64,000 nucleotides of DNA, taken from the NCBI RefSeq assembly GCF_018140925.1, contig NZ_CP073315.1, forward strand, positions 3,286,001 through 3,350,000, in the 5' to 3' direction. The stretch is from Psychrobacillus sp. INOP01 (lineage in GTDB: Bacteria > Bacillota > Bacilli > Bacillales_A > Planococcaceae). How positions within the stretch are numbered: position 1 is the stretch's first letter; the number at the start of each line of letters is the position of its first letter. Below, one piece after another: positions 40,612 through 50,806 of the stretch. The notes under the pieces were generated by a model. It was not told where the DNA came from. It searched no databases and saw only the letters and a list, made by a program, of their open reading frames with translations. The position numbers were made by a program, and so were the translations under genes.

Positions 40612-43600
40612 TATGCCAGCAGAGCTAACGTGGACACCTGCACAATGGAAGGCAATCTGGGCAACGGGTTCAGATGTGCTCGTTTCCGCTGCTGCAGGCT
40701 CTGGGAAAACGGCTGTCCTCATTGACCGACTCATTCAAAAAGTCATTGCCAAAGAACAACCTATCAATGTAGATGAGCTATTAGTCGTTACCTTTACCAA
40801 TGCATCTGCTGCAGAAATGCGACATCGTATGGGAGAGGCGCTAGAGAAGGCTATTGCAAAAGATCCAACATCAAATCATTTACGAAAACAACTAAGTCTG
40901 TTAAACAAGGCACAAATTTCTACACTACATTCGTTTTGTTTAAATATTGTTCGGCAATATGCGTATATGCTAACGATAGATCCAGGTTTCCGTATTGCAA
41001 ATGAAACAGAAGCAGCAATCATGCGTGATGATATGTTAGCAGAAGTGCTAGAAGAAGCTTACCATGTCGACAATCCAGAGGCGATGTACCGATTATCGGA
41101 CAGTTTCACATCCGATCGTGACGATCAATCGATTGAAGTGATGATTGAAAAACTATATTCCTACTCGCGCGTACATCCAGAACCCCAAAAATGGTTGCTG
41201 GCAATTCCAGAAGCGTATAACCTGCCGGAAGATATGACCATAGACGAGCTATCATTTATTGGTCCATTGAAGCTTGCGATTATTCATCATTTAGAAGAGG
41301 CAATTGCAGTAACCGAGGAGATTCGTAGACTTGCAAATGAACCAAATGGGCCAGCACCTCTTGCAGAAACTGCTATAATCGATCAGCAAATGATTCAAGA
41401 GGCAGTGGATTTGATGAAGAATAGCTCGTGGCAAAGTGTTTATCATTACTTCCAAGGTATTAAATGGGGAAGAGCGGCAGCTATAAAAAAAGACTCCTGT
41501 GATGAAGGATTGAAAAATCAAGCGACCAACAAACGGTCGAAAGTGAAGAAAATCGTTAATGACTTAAAGGATAATTATTTTACTCGAACACCAGAACGAT
41601 TGCTAGGGGAAATGCGCCTAATGGCTCCGCAGTTGCAGAAGCTAGTGGAGCTGACTATAGCGTATGGAGAACGTTATACCACGGCTAAAAATGAAAAGGG
41701 GCTTGTCGACTTTTCTGATTTAGAGCATTATGCATTGGAGATTCTATCTGAGCAGGATGAAAATGGTTCACTTATCCCCTCTGATATAGCGAAGGAATAT
41801 AAGGCTCGTTTTAAAGAAGTGTTAGTTGATGAATATCAAGATACTAATCTACTGCAAGAGACCATTTTACAGTTTGTGAAAAGTGGTGATGAAAACACAG
41901 GGAATATGTTCATGGTAGGAGACGTCAAACAGTCCATCTATCGATTTCGTTTAGCAGAACCAATGCTATTTTTAGGGAAATACCTGGCATTCAATGACAT
42001 TCCAATCGATTCAGGCATCAAAATAGATTTAAATGCCAACTTTCGCAGTAGAAAAGAAGTACTGCATGCGACGAACTATATTTTTAGTCAAATTATGGGC
42101 GAGCAGGTAGGAGAAATTGAATATGATGAAGCTGCTTCGTTAAAGCCCGGTGCACCCTACGAAGAAACCGAAACACCTGTAGAGCTTGCGCTGTTATATG
42201 AAGTAGAAGATGGCAGTGCGGAACCGACAGAGGAAGAGGAAGAAACTGTAGAAGCTATGGCAGAAGATGAGTTGAAAAAATCGCAGGCAGAAGCACGTTA
42301 TATTATTTCGAAAATAAACGAGATGATTCATTCCGAAGCGACTGTCTATGATCCCTGGAAAAAAGCTCATCGTCCTGTCGGGTACAGTGACATTGTAATA
42401 TTGATGCGTTCAATGACTTGGTCTGGAGAAGTTACAGAACAATTTAAAGAAGCCGGTATCCCATTGTATGCAGAGCTTTCGAAGGGATATTTTGAAGCAA
42501 TTGAAGTATTAATAATGCTACATACGCTTCGTACAATAGATAATCCTTATCAAGATATATCACTTGCATCTGTTCTTCGATCACCATTTGTAGGGCTAAC
42601 AGAGTCAGAGCTCGCACTTATTCGTTTATCTGCTCCAAAAGAACCTTTCTACGATGCATTGAAAACATTTGTATCTAGTGGAGGAGCTGGACTATCGTCA
42701 GATACCGCTGAGAAACTACAAAGGTTCTTACTTCAATATGAAGATTGGCGTGATTTAAGTAGAAGAGGCTCGCTCGCGGATTTAATATGGCAAATTTACT
42801 TAGATACCCATTACTACGAAATAGTAGGTGCCATGCCAAATGGTAAGCAAAGACAAGCAAACCTTCGTATTCTTCATGACCGAGCAATTGATTATGAAAA
42901 AACTTCATTCCGAGGTTTGTTCCGCTTCTTACGATTTATCGATCGGATGCGTAAAAGAGGCGATGATTTAGGAGCTGCACGCGCTATAGGAGAAAAAGAA
43001 AATGTCGTTCGTTTAATGACTATTCATTCATCTAAAGGGCTGGAATTTCCAGTTGTATTCTTAGCTGGAATGGGTAGACCTTTTAACCAAATGGATTTTA
43101 ATGAGTCGTACCTTTTTGACCAATCGTTTGGGCTTGCAGTAAAAGCTATTGATCCTGAAAAACGAATTTCATTTATTTCATTGCCATTTTTGTCTATGAA
43201 GGAAAAAAAACAAATGGAATTGAAGGCGGAGGAAATGCGTGTTTTATATGTAGCAATGACACGTGCCAAAGAGCATCTATATCTCATTGGATCTATAAAG
43301 GATTTAGCAAAAACATTAGAAAAATGGGAAGATGCTCAGAACGTATTGAGTGATGAAATGCTGCCAGGCTATATGCGTGCGAAAGCAAAAGGTTATTTAG
43401 ACTGGGTTGGACCAGCTTTAGCAAGGCATACAAATTTCCGCCAGTTATCGGCAGTGAATGAAGCTAATATAGTGGATAGTGAATCTCGATGGAAAATCGT
43501 TGCTACATGTGTGGATGATTTAAAACACATAGCTCAAGAGGAAGAAAAAGAGGCTATTGTATTAGAAGAACTGATAGATCCTATAAAGAGTACTTGTTTT

Positions 43601-44311
43601 AAGGAAATTCAGGATCGTTTTGATACACCATACGCTCATGAAATATCAACTCATAAACGTTCAAAGCAAACAGTCAGCGAGATGAAGAAAATTCAGCAGC
43701 TTATGGAACGGTCGGACGATGACTATTTTCAATTGTCGAGTGCTACTAGCCTGAAAAAGATTGCGAAGCGTCCTTTTTTCCTTCAGCAAGAAACTATATT
43801 GACAGGTGCAGAAGCAGGTACTGCAGTCCATGCTTTTATGCAAAACGTCGATCTCCAGGAGGAAAAAAGTGAGGAGCAGGTTCTGCTTTTTGCAGAAAGA
43901 CTTGCGGAACGTGAAATTTTAACGAAAGCTGAACAGGCTGCCATAGATCCTAACAAAATGGTTCCCTTCTTCCATTCAGATATTGCTGTACGTCTGCGGA
44001 ACGCTAAGGATGTGATGCGAGAGTTTCCTTTTACGTATGCACTAGAGGATGATGATGGCGACAAACAAATTATCCAAGGGGTCGTCGATTGCTTATTTTT
44101 AGAGGATGATGGACGTTGGGTTTTATTGGACTATAAAACGGACAAAGTAAAACACCTAGTTAACAACGAATCGTTACTACAGCAAGAAATGCAAAAACGC
44201 TACCAACTTCAATTGTCACTTTATACACAGGCAATCGAAGCAATTTTACAAGTAGAGATAAAAGAAAAAGTACTATACTTATTTGACATTAATAGAACAG
44301 TGTCATTTTAG
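40598..44311 (+). CDS. addA: ATP-dependent helicase/nuclease subunit A
   Basis: 1237 residues. UvrD-type helicase: Q motif/Walker A WTPAQWKAI...SAAAGSGKTAVL (about 11-41), Walker B region VDEYQDTN near 412, motif IV-VI RLMTIHSSKGLEFPVVFLAG and VLYVAMTRAKEHLYL, and the C-terminal nuclease VLLDYKTDKV near 1180. ATG follows CGAGAGGAG inside addB, so synthesis is coupled. sbcDC, next to addAB in B. subtilis, is absent here. Confidence 0.97.
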   Translation: MNIPNMPAELTWTPAQWKAIWATGSDVLVSAAAGSGKTAVLIDRLIQKVIAKEQPINVDELLVVTFTNASAAEMRHRMGEALEKAIAKDPTSNHLRKQLSLLNKAQISTLHSFCLNIVRQYAYMLTIDPGFRIANETEAAIMRDDMLAEVLEEAYHVDNPEAMYRLSDSFTSDRDDQSIEVMIEKLYSYSRVHPEPQKWLLAIPEAYNLPEDMTIDELSFIGPLKLAIIHHLEEAIAVTEEIRRLANEPNGPAPLAETAIIDQQMIQEAVDLMKNSSWQSVYHYFQGIKWGRAAAIKKDSCDEGLKNQATNKRSKVKKIVNDLKDNYFTRTPERLLGEMRLMAPQLQKLVELTIAYGERYTTAKNEKGLVDFSDLEHYALEILSEQDENGSLIPSDIAKEYKARFKEVLVDEYQDTNLLQETILQFVKSGDENTGNMFMVGDVKQSIYRFRLAEPMLFLGKYLAFNDIPIDSGIKIDLNANFRSRKEVLHATNYIFSQIMGEQVGEIEYDEAASLKPGAPYEETETPVELALLYEVEDGSAEPTEEEEETVEAMAEDELKKSQAEARYIISKINEMIHSEATVYDPWKKAHRPVGYSDIVILMRSMTWSGEVTEQFKEAGIPLYAELSKGYFEAIEVLIMLHTLRTIDNPYQDISLASVLRSPFVGLTESELALIRLSAPKEPFYDALKTFVSSGGAGLSSDTAEKLQRFLLQYEDWRDLSRRGSLADLIWQIYLDTHYYEIVGAMPNGKQRQANLRILHDRAIDYEKTSFRGLFRFLRFIDRMRKRGDDLGAARAIGEKENVVRLMTIHSSKGLEFPVVFLAGMGRPFNQMDFNESYLFDQSFGLAVKAIDPEKRISFISLPFLSMKEKKQMELKAEEMRVLYVAMTRAKEHLYLIGSIKDLAKTLEKWEDAQNVLSDEMLPGYMRAKAKGYLDWVGPALARHTNFRQLSAVNEANIVDSESRWKIVATCVDDLKHIAQEEEKEAIVLEELIDPIKSTCFKEIQDRFDTPYAHEISTHKRSKQTVSEMKKIQQLMERSDDDYFQLSSATSLKKIAKRPFFLQQETILTGAEAGTAVHAFMQNVDLQEEKSEEQVLLFAERLAEREILTKAEQAAIDPNKMVPFFHSDIAVRLRNAKDVMREFPFTYALEDDDGDKQIIQGVVDCLFLEDDGRWVLLDYKTDKVKHLVNNESLLQQEMQKRYQLQLSLYTQAIEAILQVEIKEKVLYLFDINRTVSF

Positions 44312-44322
44312 GGGGAGAAAGC

Positions 44323-45519
44323 TTGCTAATCAAACCAACAGGAGTAAATGAACGCATCATTTCAATAGATGTCATGAGAGGGTTCGCCCTTTTAGGGATA
44401 TTTGTCGTGAATATGTTGTTTTTCCATACTCCATATATTTATATTAATCCATATACTTGGTATCAAAATCCAAGTGATTACGAGACGTTTAAAATGATTG
44501 ACATTTTTGTACAAGGAAGTGTGTATCCATTATTTTCCATGTTATTTGGATATGGTTTGGCTATGCAATTTATGAAGTCTGAGGCAAATGGCGGTGCTTT
44601 TTCCAAATTTGCTGTTCGACGATTAACTGTTTTACTTTTAATCGGATGTATTCATGCTTTTCTTATTTGGGCAGGAGACATTTTAATAACGTATGCATTA
44701 GCAGGATTTGTTTTAATACTCATGATTAGATTGAAGCCAATTTGGTTACTTCTAATTAGTATTTTCTTATTCTTAATACCAAATGGTTTACTTAATGGCT
44801 TAATTTACTTGGGGTCCTTAATAGAGCCAGATGCCATGACTATTTATACTGGAATACAGGAAATCGAATCATCTGTTCTTGCCTACGGTCAAGGATCATG
44901 GGGCGATATATTCGGGCAACGATTAAATGATTGGCTTTATATGAGTGGAAATGGTGCAATACTTATAGTGATGTTCATTACTATTATTCCATTCCTACTA
45001 TTAGGTGCAGCAGCAGCAAAATGGAGGCTTATCGAAAGAGCGAGAGAACTAAAAGTTTTTTGGATTGTTACAATAGTTATTGCATTCGCTATAGGAACAG
45101 CGATTAAGTGGATTCCGTATCAAAGGGGAGCAGATATGTTCACCATGAATATTCAAGATACTTTTGGAGGACCACTACAAGCAATTGCTTACGCAGGTGT
45201 AATAGCTATGGTTTGTTCGATTCCGATTGCAGCAAAAATACTATCTCCAATCTCCAAGGTCGGTAGAATGTCCATGACAATATATTTAATGCAATCGATT
45301 ATTGCAACCACTATTTTTTATTCCTACGGATTCGGGTTGTACGGAAAGATTGATATAAGCACAGGTACTTTGATGGCTGTCGGTATTTATGTTTTACAAA
45401 TAGTTTTTGCAGAGATTTGGTTTATGAAATTAAAGCAAGGTCCTGTAGAAATATTGTGGAGAAAACTGACTTATTCGAATAGTTTATCGAAAAAGGATGA
45501 AAAGGAACTCAATTTGTAA
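44323..45519 (+). CDS. DUF418-family membrane protein
   Basis: 398 residues with about nine or ten hydrophobic spans. Starts with the typical ERIISIDVMRGFALLGIFVVNM and ends with the DUF418 region (about 225-385, GPLQAIAYAGVIAM...GRMSMTIYLMQS). Related to the acyltransferase-like YeiB/DUF1624 group, function not established. TTG start at 44323 follows GGGGGAGAAAG, 11 bp after addA, so it may be in the same transcript. Confidence 0.85.
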   Translation: MLIKPTGVNERIISIDVMRGFALLGIFVVNMLFFHTPYIYINPYTWYQNPSDYETFKMIDIFVQGSVYPLFSMLFGYGLAMQFMKSEANGGAFSKFAVRRLTVLLLIGCIHAFLIWAGDILITYALAGFVLILMIRLKPIWLLLISIFLFLIPNGLLNGLIYLGSLIEPDAMTIYTGIQEIESSVLAYGQGSWGDIFGQRLNDWLYMSGNGAILIVMFITIIPFLLLGAAAAKWRLIERARELKVFWIVTIVIAFAIGTAIKWIPYQRGADMFTMNIQDTFGGPLQAIAYAGVIAMVCSIPIAAKILSPISKVGRMSMTIYLMQSIIATTIFYSYGFGLYGKIDISTGTLMAVGIYVLQIVFAEIWFMKLKQGPVEILWRKLTYSNSLSKKDEKELNL

Positions 45520-45563
45520 TAGACTAAGAGATAGATTAAAACTATTAAGGGAGTGTCCATTAG

Positions 45564-46460
45564 ATGAAACTATTATCATACCGTTTAAACGACAAAATTT
45601 GCTTCGGGCCAAAAGTCAAAAAAGAAGAGGCAGTATGGGATGTTTTTCACATTCAGGAGACGCTCCAAATATTACCCGAATTTCCCACTACCATTGTAGA
45701 AGGTGTGCGTTTAGGTATGGATTTTGTCGAACAAATCCGTAAATTAGTAGAAGCTGCTTTAAAGGCTGAAAATCCAAATAGTTTTAAACGTTCTTTTACG
45801 GAAATCGAGTGGCTTTCACCAATTCCACGTACTCCAAAAAATATTATGGCAGTCGGTAAAAACTATGCTGATCATGCGAAAGAAATGGGCGGTATAGCAA
45901 GTGATTTTGTTGTATTTACAAAGTCTCCAACTTCAATTGCAGCTGATGAACAAATTCTTTCACTACATGCAGATATAACAAACTCCTACGATTACGAAGG
46001 CGAGCTAGCAATCGTTATTGGTAAACAAGGAAAAAATATTCCTGAAAAATTAGCTTATGATTATATATTTGGGTACACAATTGCTAACGATTTAACTGCG
46101 CGTGATTTACAAACGAAACATCAGCAATATTTTTTAGGGAAAAGTCTAGATGGATCTTGTCCAATGGGACCATATTTAGTGACTAAAGATGAGTTGCCAA
46201 ATCCACAGGAACTAGCAGTCGTGACTAAAGTGAATGATGAAATTCGTCAAAACGGGAAAACTTCCGATATGGTATTTTCAGTTGAACAAATTATTGCTGA
46301 AATTTCAAAATCGGTTACGCTAGAACCAGGTGATGTTATATTAACAGGAACCCCTGCAGGTGTGGGGAAAGGATTTAATCCACCACGCTTCCTAAAATCA
46401 GGAGATATAGTCAAAATTTCGATTGAAGGAATAGGTACATTAGTGAACAAATTCGAGTAA
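45564..46460 (+). CDS. fumarylacetoacetate hydrolase-family protein (YisK-like)
   Basis: 298 residues. N-terminal ~90 residues, then the FAH fold with metal-site motifs in IMAVGKNYADHAKEMG, YDYEGELAIVIGK and GYTIANDLTARDLQ. The likely active-site pattern includes the Glu-x-Glu of YDYEGELA. In B. subtilis the neighbour pair is YisK-YisL; YisK is an oxaloacetate decarboxylase of this fold. Activity here is inferred from that. ATG follows AAGGGAGTG. Confidence 0.85.
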   Translation: MKLLSYRLNDKICFGPKVKKEEAVWDVFHIQETLQILPEFPTTIVEGVRLGMDFVEQIRKLVEAALKAENPNSFKRSFTEIEWLSPIPRTPKNIMAVGKNYADHAKEMGGIASDFVVFTKSPTSIAADEQILSLHADITNSYDYEGELAIVIGKQGKNIPEKLAYDYIFGYTIANDLTARDLQTKHQQYFLGKSLDGSCPMGPYLVTKDELPNPQELAVVTKVNDEIRQNGKTSDMVFSVEQIIAEISKSVTLEPGDVILTGTPAGVGKGFNPPRFLKSGDIVKISIEGIGTLVNKFE

Positions 46461-46514
46461 CATGGTACACTAAATAGGATAGTAGTAAACTACAAGTATA
46501 ATTGAGGTGGAAAA

Positions 46515-46877
46515 ATGGATTTCTTAGCATCAACACATTTACACATTACCACTTGGGTAGTCGCACTAATCCTATTTTTTGTAGCATTAGCGATTGCAAA
46601 GCCGAAAGTAGTTCATATGATTTTACGTTTGTTCTACATCCTAATCATTATTACTGGAGTTGCTTTGTTCATCAAAGGTATGGACTTCGGTGAAGGAATG
46701 CTTTACGGATTAAAATTCCTAGCAGGCATATTAGTAATTGGTATGATGGAAATGACTTTAGTGAAAAAGGCAAAAGGAAAACCATACACAACGTTTTTAG
46801 TATTAGTATTTGTTTTCTTCTTCATCGCACTTTTCCTTGGGTTCAAATTACCAATGGGTGAAAATTTCTTAGCATAA
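46515..46877 (+). CDS. yisL: YisL (DUF1516) membrane protein
   Basis: 120 residues, four predicted spans, the family pattern THLHITTWVVALILFF at the start and KMxxR-free loops after. Position right after the YisK-like gene matches B. subtilis. Function unknown. ATG at 46515 follows TTGAGGTGG by 4-5 nt. Confidence 0.85.
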   Translation: MDFLASTHLHITTWVVALILFFVALAIAKPKVVHMILRLFYILIIITGVALFIKGMDFGEGMLYGLKFLAGILVIGMMEMTLVKKAKGKPYTTFLVLVFVFFFIALFLGFKLPMGENFLA

Positions 46878-46884
46878 GTACGGG

Positions 46885-46914
46885 GAAGCTTTCACTTAGT
46901 GGAAGCTTCTTTTC
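46885..46914 (+). terminator. terminator of yisL
   Basis: GAAGCTTTCAC / GTGGAAGCTTC (one G-U pair), 3-nt loop, TTTTC tail. Confidence 0.75.
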
Positions 46915-46967
46915 AATCCATTGATATTATGCTATTTTGAGAGGTAAGAAGAGAGGAGCAGCAGCTT

Positions 46968-47129
46968 ATGGGAATATCATTGCTAATATTAGTAATTGTC
47001 CTAATGATTGCATTTGTAGGCACATCATTTATCATTGCCAACCTACAAAAAAATAACACCGATTCTCCAGGTGAACTCCAATCGCATATCCTTCAAGAAT
47101 TCCATAAAACCCAAAAGCCACCTGAATGA
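46968..47129 (+). CDS. small single-span membrane protein (53 aa)
   Basis: ATG at 46968 preceded by AGAGGAG 10 nt upstream. The frame encodes one strong N-terminal hydrophobic span (about residues 3-25) and a polar tail ending HKTQKPPE. It has a terminator before it and one overlapping its 3' end, so it forms its own unit. No family recognised; small proteins of this shape occur next to yisL in relatives as far as I recall. Confidence 0.6.
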   Translation: MGISLLILVIVLMIAFVGTSFIIANLQKNNTDSPGELQSHILQEFHKTQKPPE

Positions 47130-47141
47130 TTGGTGGTTTTT
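47113..47141 (+). terminator. terminator of the small membrane-protein gene
   Basis: AAAAGCCACC / GGTGGTTTTT with a 9-nt loop that contains the stop codon, then TGTTTT. The remaining gap to 47423 shows only a short duplication (AACACATGAAT twice) and no clear promoter. Confidence 0.7.
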
Positions 47142-47423
47142 GTTTTGGAAGAAAAAGCAAGTCATCAACATACGAGAGCAAGTTTAAGCCTACTAGGAAG
47201 TGGTTCTCGATAAACATTTAAAGAACTAGAAACAAACTCGCCCCAACAATTTCAGGAATGACAAAGAAAGTTAACACATGAATAACACATGAATAACTAC
47301 TTTGCGACCTGTCACAGTTTGGACGAAATATTATAGATATTTATTGCTTTAATTGCGAAACGATAGCGATTAAAACTTAGCTTTGATAAAATGAAATGTA
47401 TATGCGTCAAAGGAGGATTTACC

Positions 47424-48875
47424 TTGAAGTTAACAAAATGGATTGTAACTGGATTGCTTATGAGTAGTCTTTGCCTATCGACAACTCTAGTGAGCAATGC
47501 AGAAACGAATAACTCTATACATAACGAAAGTATTTACGATCTATATGTAGATCGTTACTTCAATAAAATAGGAACGAACGATTATGATGTCAATCCAAAA
47601 GATCCTAATGCATTCGCAGGTGGAGATTTTCTCGGTGTTATGGAAAAAATGACACATATTAGTGATATGGGCTTCACTACTATCTCGATAGGACCTGTTT
47701 TTGCAACAGAATCCTATGATGGAAAGCGAATTTTAGATTTCGATGAATTGGAAAGACACTTTGGGACAACGGAAGAATTTAACGAGTTGTTAGACAAATC
47801 TCACGAAAAAGATTTAAAGATCATGGTTGAATTTCCTCTAAATAATTATAGTGAGAACCATATTTGGGCTAAAAATAACGAAAAGAGTGATTGGATACTT
47901 TCAAAAGAAAATGGTCAATTGCATTTGGATTTGACTAATCCTGATGTACAACAAGCCCTTATTGATACAATTGTTAAATTTGCAGAAACCTACAAAATTG
48001 ATGGAGTTAAATTGTCAGAGTTGGAGGGCGCACCAACTCCATTTATAAATGAGTTAATTGAAGCAGTAAAAGAAGTACGTAATCCTATGTATGTTATTGC
48101 CCTCGAAGAGTCAGAGGCTGATTTTGATCTGGACTATTCAGAACAGCTAATGCTAGATTTCCGGGACACTTTCAAAAATACAGATTTACCTTCGGAGTCT
48201 ATTTCTTCAGCAAATGAAAATAATCTTTTAATGGTGGATCATTTGTTGACGGAGAGAATTACCTATCATAGTGCCTTAGAGAATATGTTCCCACCTACTC
48301 GTATTAAAATGGCGATTGGTACTTTGCTTACATTACCAGGTGTGCCTTATATGACATATGGTACAGAAATAGCGATGAATGGTCAAAATGCTAAAGATAG
48401 CCACCAAATCATGAATTTCCGTGTAGATGAAGAGCTAATTGAATATTTAAAAGACATGGCCTCCATTCGTACAAAATCAGAAACGATGCGAACCGGTAAA
48501 ATGGAATTGCTAGAAAATAAAGATGGATATGCCGTGTACAAACGATATTCTGATGAAGAAACATTTATTGTAGTCATTAATAATACAAGTGAGACAAAGA
48601 GAATAGACATTTCTAGCGAGGAAATAGGAGAAGATAAAGAATTACGTGGTTTATTTGAATCCGATACAGTCCGTGCTTCCGATGACGGTTCATACCGTTT
48701 AGTGTTGGACAGAGAGATAGTCGAAGTATATCAAGTTAAAGAAGACAATGGGTTAAATAGCGCCTACATTGCGGCAATGGCCATCGCATATTTATTGTTT
48801 ATGTTATTCCTGATCATTGTTTGGAAAAAAGGGAAGCAACGCAGATTGGATGAAGAGAAAAAAGTGAAGAAGTAA
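47424..48875 (+). CDS. membrane-anchored GH13 (alpha-amylase)-like protein with degenerate active site
   Basis: 483 residues. Signal peptide about 1-26 (ends VSNAETNN), a GH13 barrel about 32-370, a C-terminal beta domain, then one TM span (about 445-468) and a Lys/Glu/Arg tail. The fold markers are present (IYDLYVDRYFNKIG, GGDFLGVMEKM, LPGVPYMTYGTEIAM), but each catalytic region is altered: region I reads EFPLNNYSENH where D...NH is expected, region II reads GVKLSELEG where G-x-R-x-D is expected, and region IV lacks the NHD. TTG at 47424 chosen for AAAGGAGG. It may bind rather than cleave glycans (inference). Confidence 0.82.
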   Translation: MKLTKWIVTGLLMSSLCLSTTLVSNAETNNSIHNESIYDLYVDRYFNKIGTNDYDVNPKDPNAFAGGDFLGVMEKMTHISDMGFTTISIGPVFATESYDGKRILDFDELERHFGTTEEFNELLDKSHEKDLKIMVEFPLNNYSENHIWAKNNEKSDWILSKENGQLHLDLTNPDVQQALIDTIVKFAETYKIDGVKLSELEGAPTPFINELIEAVKEVRNPMYVIALEESEADFDLDYSEQLMLDFRDTFKNTDLPSESISSANENNLLMVDHLLTERITYHSALENMFPPTRIKMAIGTLLTLPGVPYMTYGTEIAMNGQNAKDSHQIMNFRVDEELIEYLKDMASIRTKSETMRTGKMELLENKDGYAVYKRYSDEETFIVVINNTSETKRIDISSEEIGEDKELRGLFESDTVRASDDGSYRLVLDREIVEVYQVKEDNGLNSAYIAAMAIAYLLFMLFLIIVWKKGKQRRLDEEKKVKK

Positions 48876-48877
48876 GA

Positions 48878-48916
48878 AAAGATTGGCCACTGATATAAGG
48901 TGGCCAATCTTTTTTA
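48878..48916. terminator. bidirectional terminator
   Basis: Perfect 14-bp stem AAAAGATTGGCCAC / GTGGCCAATCTTTT between convergent genes, with A and T runs on both sides. Confidence 0.88.
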
Positions 48917-49768
48917 ATGGCGCATAATTGGCAATGAACAACATCGGAATGATCCACCTGATTTAATGATTTCTGAGAAATCGACCTCCAACACTTGATA
49001 TCCATGCTCTCTCATCTGATGATTAACTTCATGATTTATTGGCAAACTAAGCACTCGATTATGACCAATAGACAATACATTCGTACCCATTGAGAACTGC
49101 TCACTTTCGCTCACTTCTATTAAATGATACATGCTCGACAAACGATCCACGATTTTTGGATCGAGCGCATCAGGATAAATCAACGCATCATTAGAGGAAA
49201 GAATATTGAACACACAATCTAGATGCAAATATTTTGGGTTAAAAGGAATAGGTAGAATCTCAAAATCCGGTAATTCTCTTTGCAAAGCTTGAACAGCGTT
49301 CTTACATGTACGGTCGCTAACTCCAACAAAAACACGATTGCCATCAATGATTACATCGCCACCTTCAATGGAATGTGTTGAGAGCTTCTTATACGAAATG
49401 TCATGTTCATTCATCCACTGAGCTAATATTTTTTCTTCGCCTTGACGAATCGGATTCGCCATTTTGGAAATAAATAAGCAATTGCCCAAAGTAAAACCAA
49501 TATCTCTAGTGAAAACTTGTTCAGGGTGTTCTTTACTTGGTCGTAGTTTAATCACTTCCACACCCGCATTCCGTAAAGTTTGTTCAAATATCTGATGCTG
49601 TGAAATCGCAAGTGAACGGTCAATATTATTATTTACATACTTTTTTTGAACATCATTAATCACTTCTTTAATTTCCATGTATTGAGGTTCACATAAAAAG
49701 ACTTTTTGAAGTGTTCCATATTCACTTTGACATTGTATTTGAGATTGATCTTGAATTATTTTCACCAT
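48914..49768 (-). CDS. amidinotransferase/DDAH-family hydrolase (YkgA-like)
   Basis: 284 residues of the guanidino-group modifying (pentein) superfamily. Conserved FTRDIGFTLGN (Asp for guanidinium binding), EGGD near residue 135, catalytic His in LHLDCVFN and catalytic Cys in SGGSFRCCSLPI near the C-terminus. Dimethylarginine dimethylaminohydrolase is the closest general type; the physiological substrate is not determined. Start preceded by GGAGGGTGACTT. Single gene. Confidence 0.85.
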   Translation of the reverse strand: MVKIIQDQSQIQCQSEYGTLQKVFLCEPQYMEIKEVINDVQKKYVNNNIDRSLAISQHQIFEQTLRNAGVEVIKLRPSKEHPEQVFTRDIGFTLGNCLFISKMANPIRQGEEKILAQWMNEHDISYKKLSTHSIEGGDVIIDGNRVFVGVSDRTCKNAVQALQRELPDFEILPIPFNPKYLHLDCVFNILSSNDALIYPDALDPKIVDRLSSMYHLIEVSESEQFSMGTNVLSIGHNRVLSLPINHEVNHQMREHGYQVLEVDFSEIIKSGGSFRCCSLPIMRH

Positions 49769-49938
49769 AAGTCACCCTCCAATTTCTTATTCATTCCCTT
49801 TATATTCCCTTGATTTTTCATTTCATAACCTATTTGTGAAAATTATTTTCATTTGAATATCGCCGTTTCAGGAAATTTAGGATGGGGTAGAGAATAGATA
49901 TATAGAGATGCTTGAATAAAGATAGTGGAGGCGATTGT

Positions 49939-50673
49939 ATGATTACGAAGGAACAAGCTTTATTAACAAAAGAAGATTTTCATACTAGAACAGACTTGCC
50001 GAGTTGGCTCTATAAAGAATACGAAACTTTTCATAAAACTGTAACGGATAAAACGTTTCCATGTTTTTTTGGAATGAGTGGCGAACTGAAAGGCGAGCTC
50101 CGCTATGCTTATATCAATCAAGATGACTGGAGTAATCTACCGTCTGCAGTTGTAGGCTTTCTAGATTTATTTAAATTACCAAAATACAAGAGACACGGTC
50201 TTTTTGTATTTGTAGAGCCTTTTGAGCAAGAGGGTTCTATTGAAGACTACCGAAAGCAATTTTGGGATATTCTCCAATACTTACATGAAGTTGATGAAGT
50301 TGAATGGCCAAAAGACAGTCCTCGAGATCCTGAACACTATTTATGGGATTTCCGGTTCAATGGAGAGCCAATCTTTGTGTTCGGAAATGCTCCTGCTTAT
50401 AAGAAACGAAAGACACGTCATCTAGGAAATTCGATGGTTCTTGGATTCCAGCCTCGCAAAATATTTGAAGGTTTAGAAGGAACTGAAAAAGGTGGTATTA
50501 TGTCACGTGAAAAAGTTCGTAAACGTGTAGAAGCTTGGGATCAGCTTCCTAAGCATCCAGATATCGGCCACTTTGGCGATCCTACGCATAATGAATGGAA
50601 GCAATCCTTTATTGGTGATGATATTGAGCCAATTCAAGGCAAATGTCCATTCCACCATAAATCACAAGCATAA
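49939..50673 (+). CDS. YqcI/YcgG-family protein
   Basis: 244 residues. Family features FPCFFGMSGELKGELRYAYI at about 35-55, a central RKQFWDILQYLH segment, GNSMVLGFQPRKIFEG and the C-terminal tail CPFHHK. Cytoplasmic, no signal or membrane span. Members have no established role. ATG at 49939 is chosen for GTGGAGGCG 7-8 nt upstream over an unsupported ATG at 49912. Confidence 0.85.
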   Translation: MITKEQALLTKEDFHTRTDLPSWLYKEYETFHKTVTDKTFPCFFGMSGELKGELRYAYINQDDWSNLPSAVVGFLDLFKLPKYKRHGLFVFVEPFEQEGSIEDYRKQFWDILQYLHEVDEVEWPKDSPRDPEHYLWDFRFNGEPIFVFGNAPAYKKRKTRHLGNSMVLGFQPRKIFEGLEGTEKGGIMSREKVRKRVEAWDQLPKHPDIGHFGDPTHNEWKQSFIGDDIEPIQGKCPFHHKSQA

Positions 50674-50806
50674 AATCAAGTCCCTATTTTCATAGGAGAC
50701 TAAACCCCCATTTAAGTTTCTCGTTAATGGTGTAGCCTAAGTTTTACCAAAGACAGATCTTTTTTTAAAGGGGCGTTTACACTTTTCTTATAAGAAAGTA
50801 TCTAAA

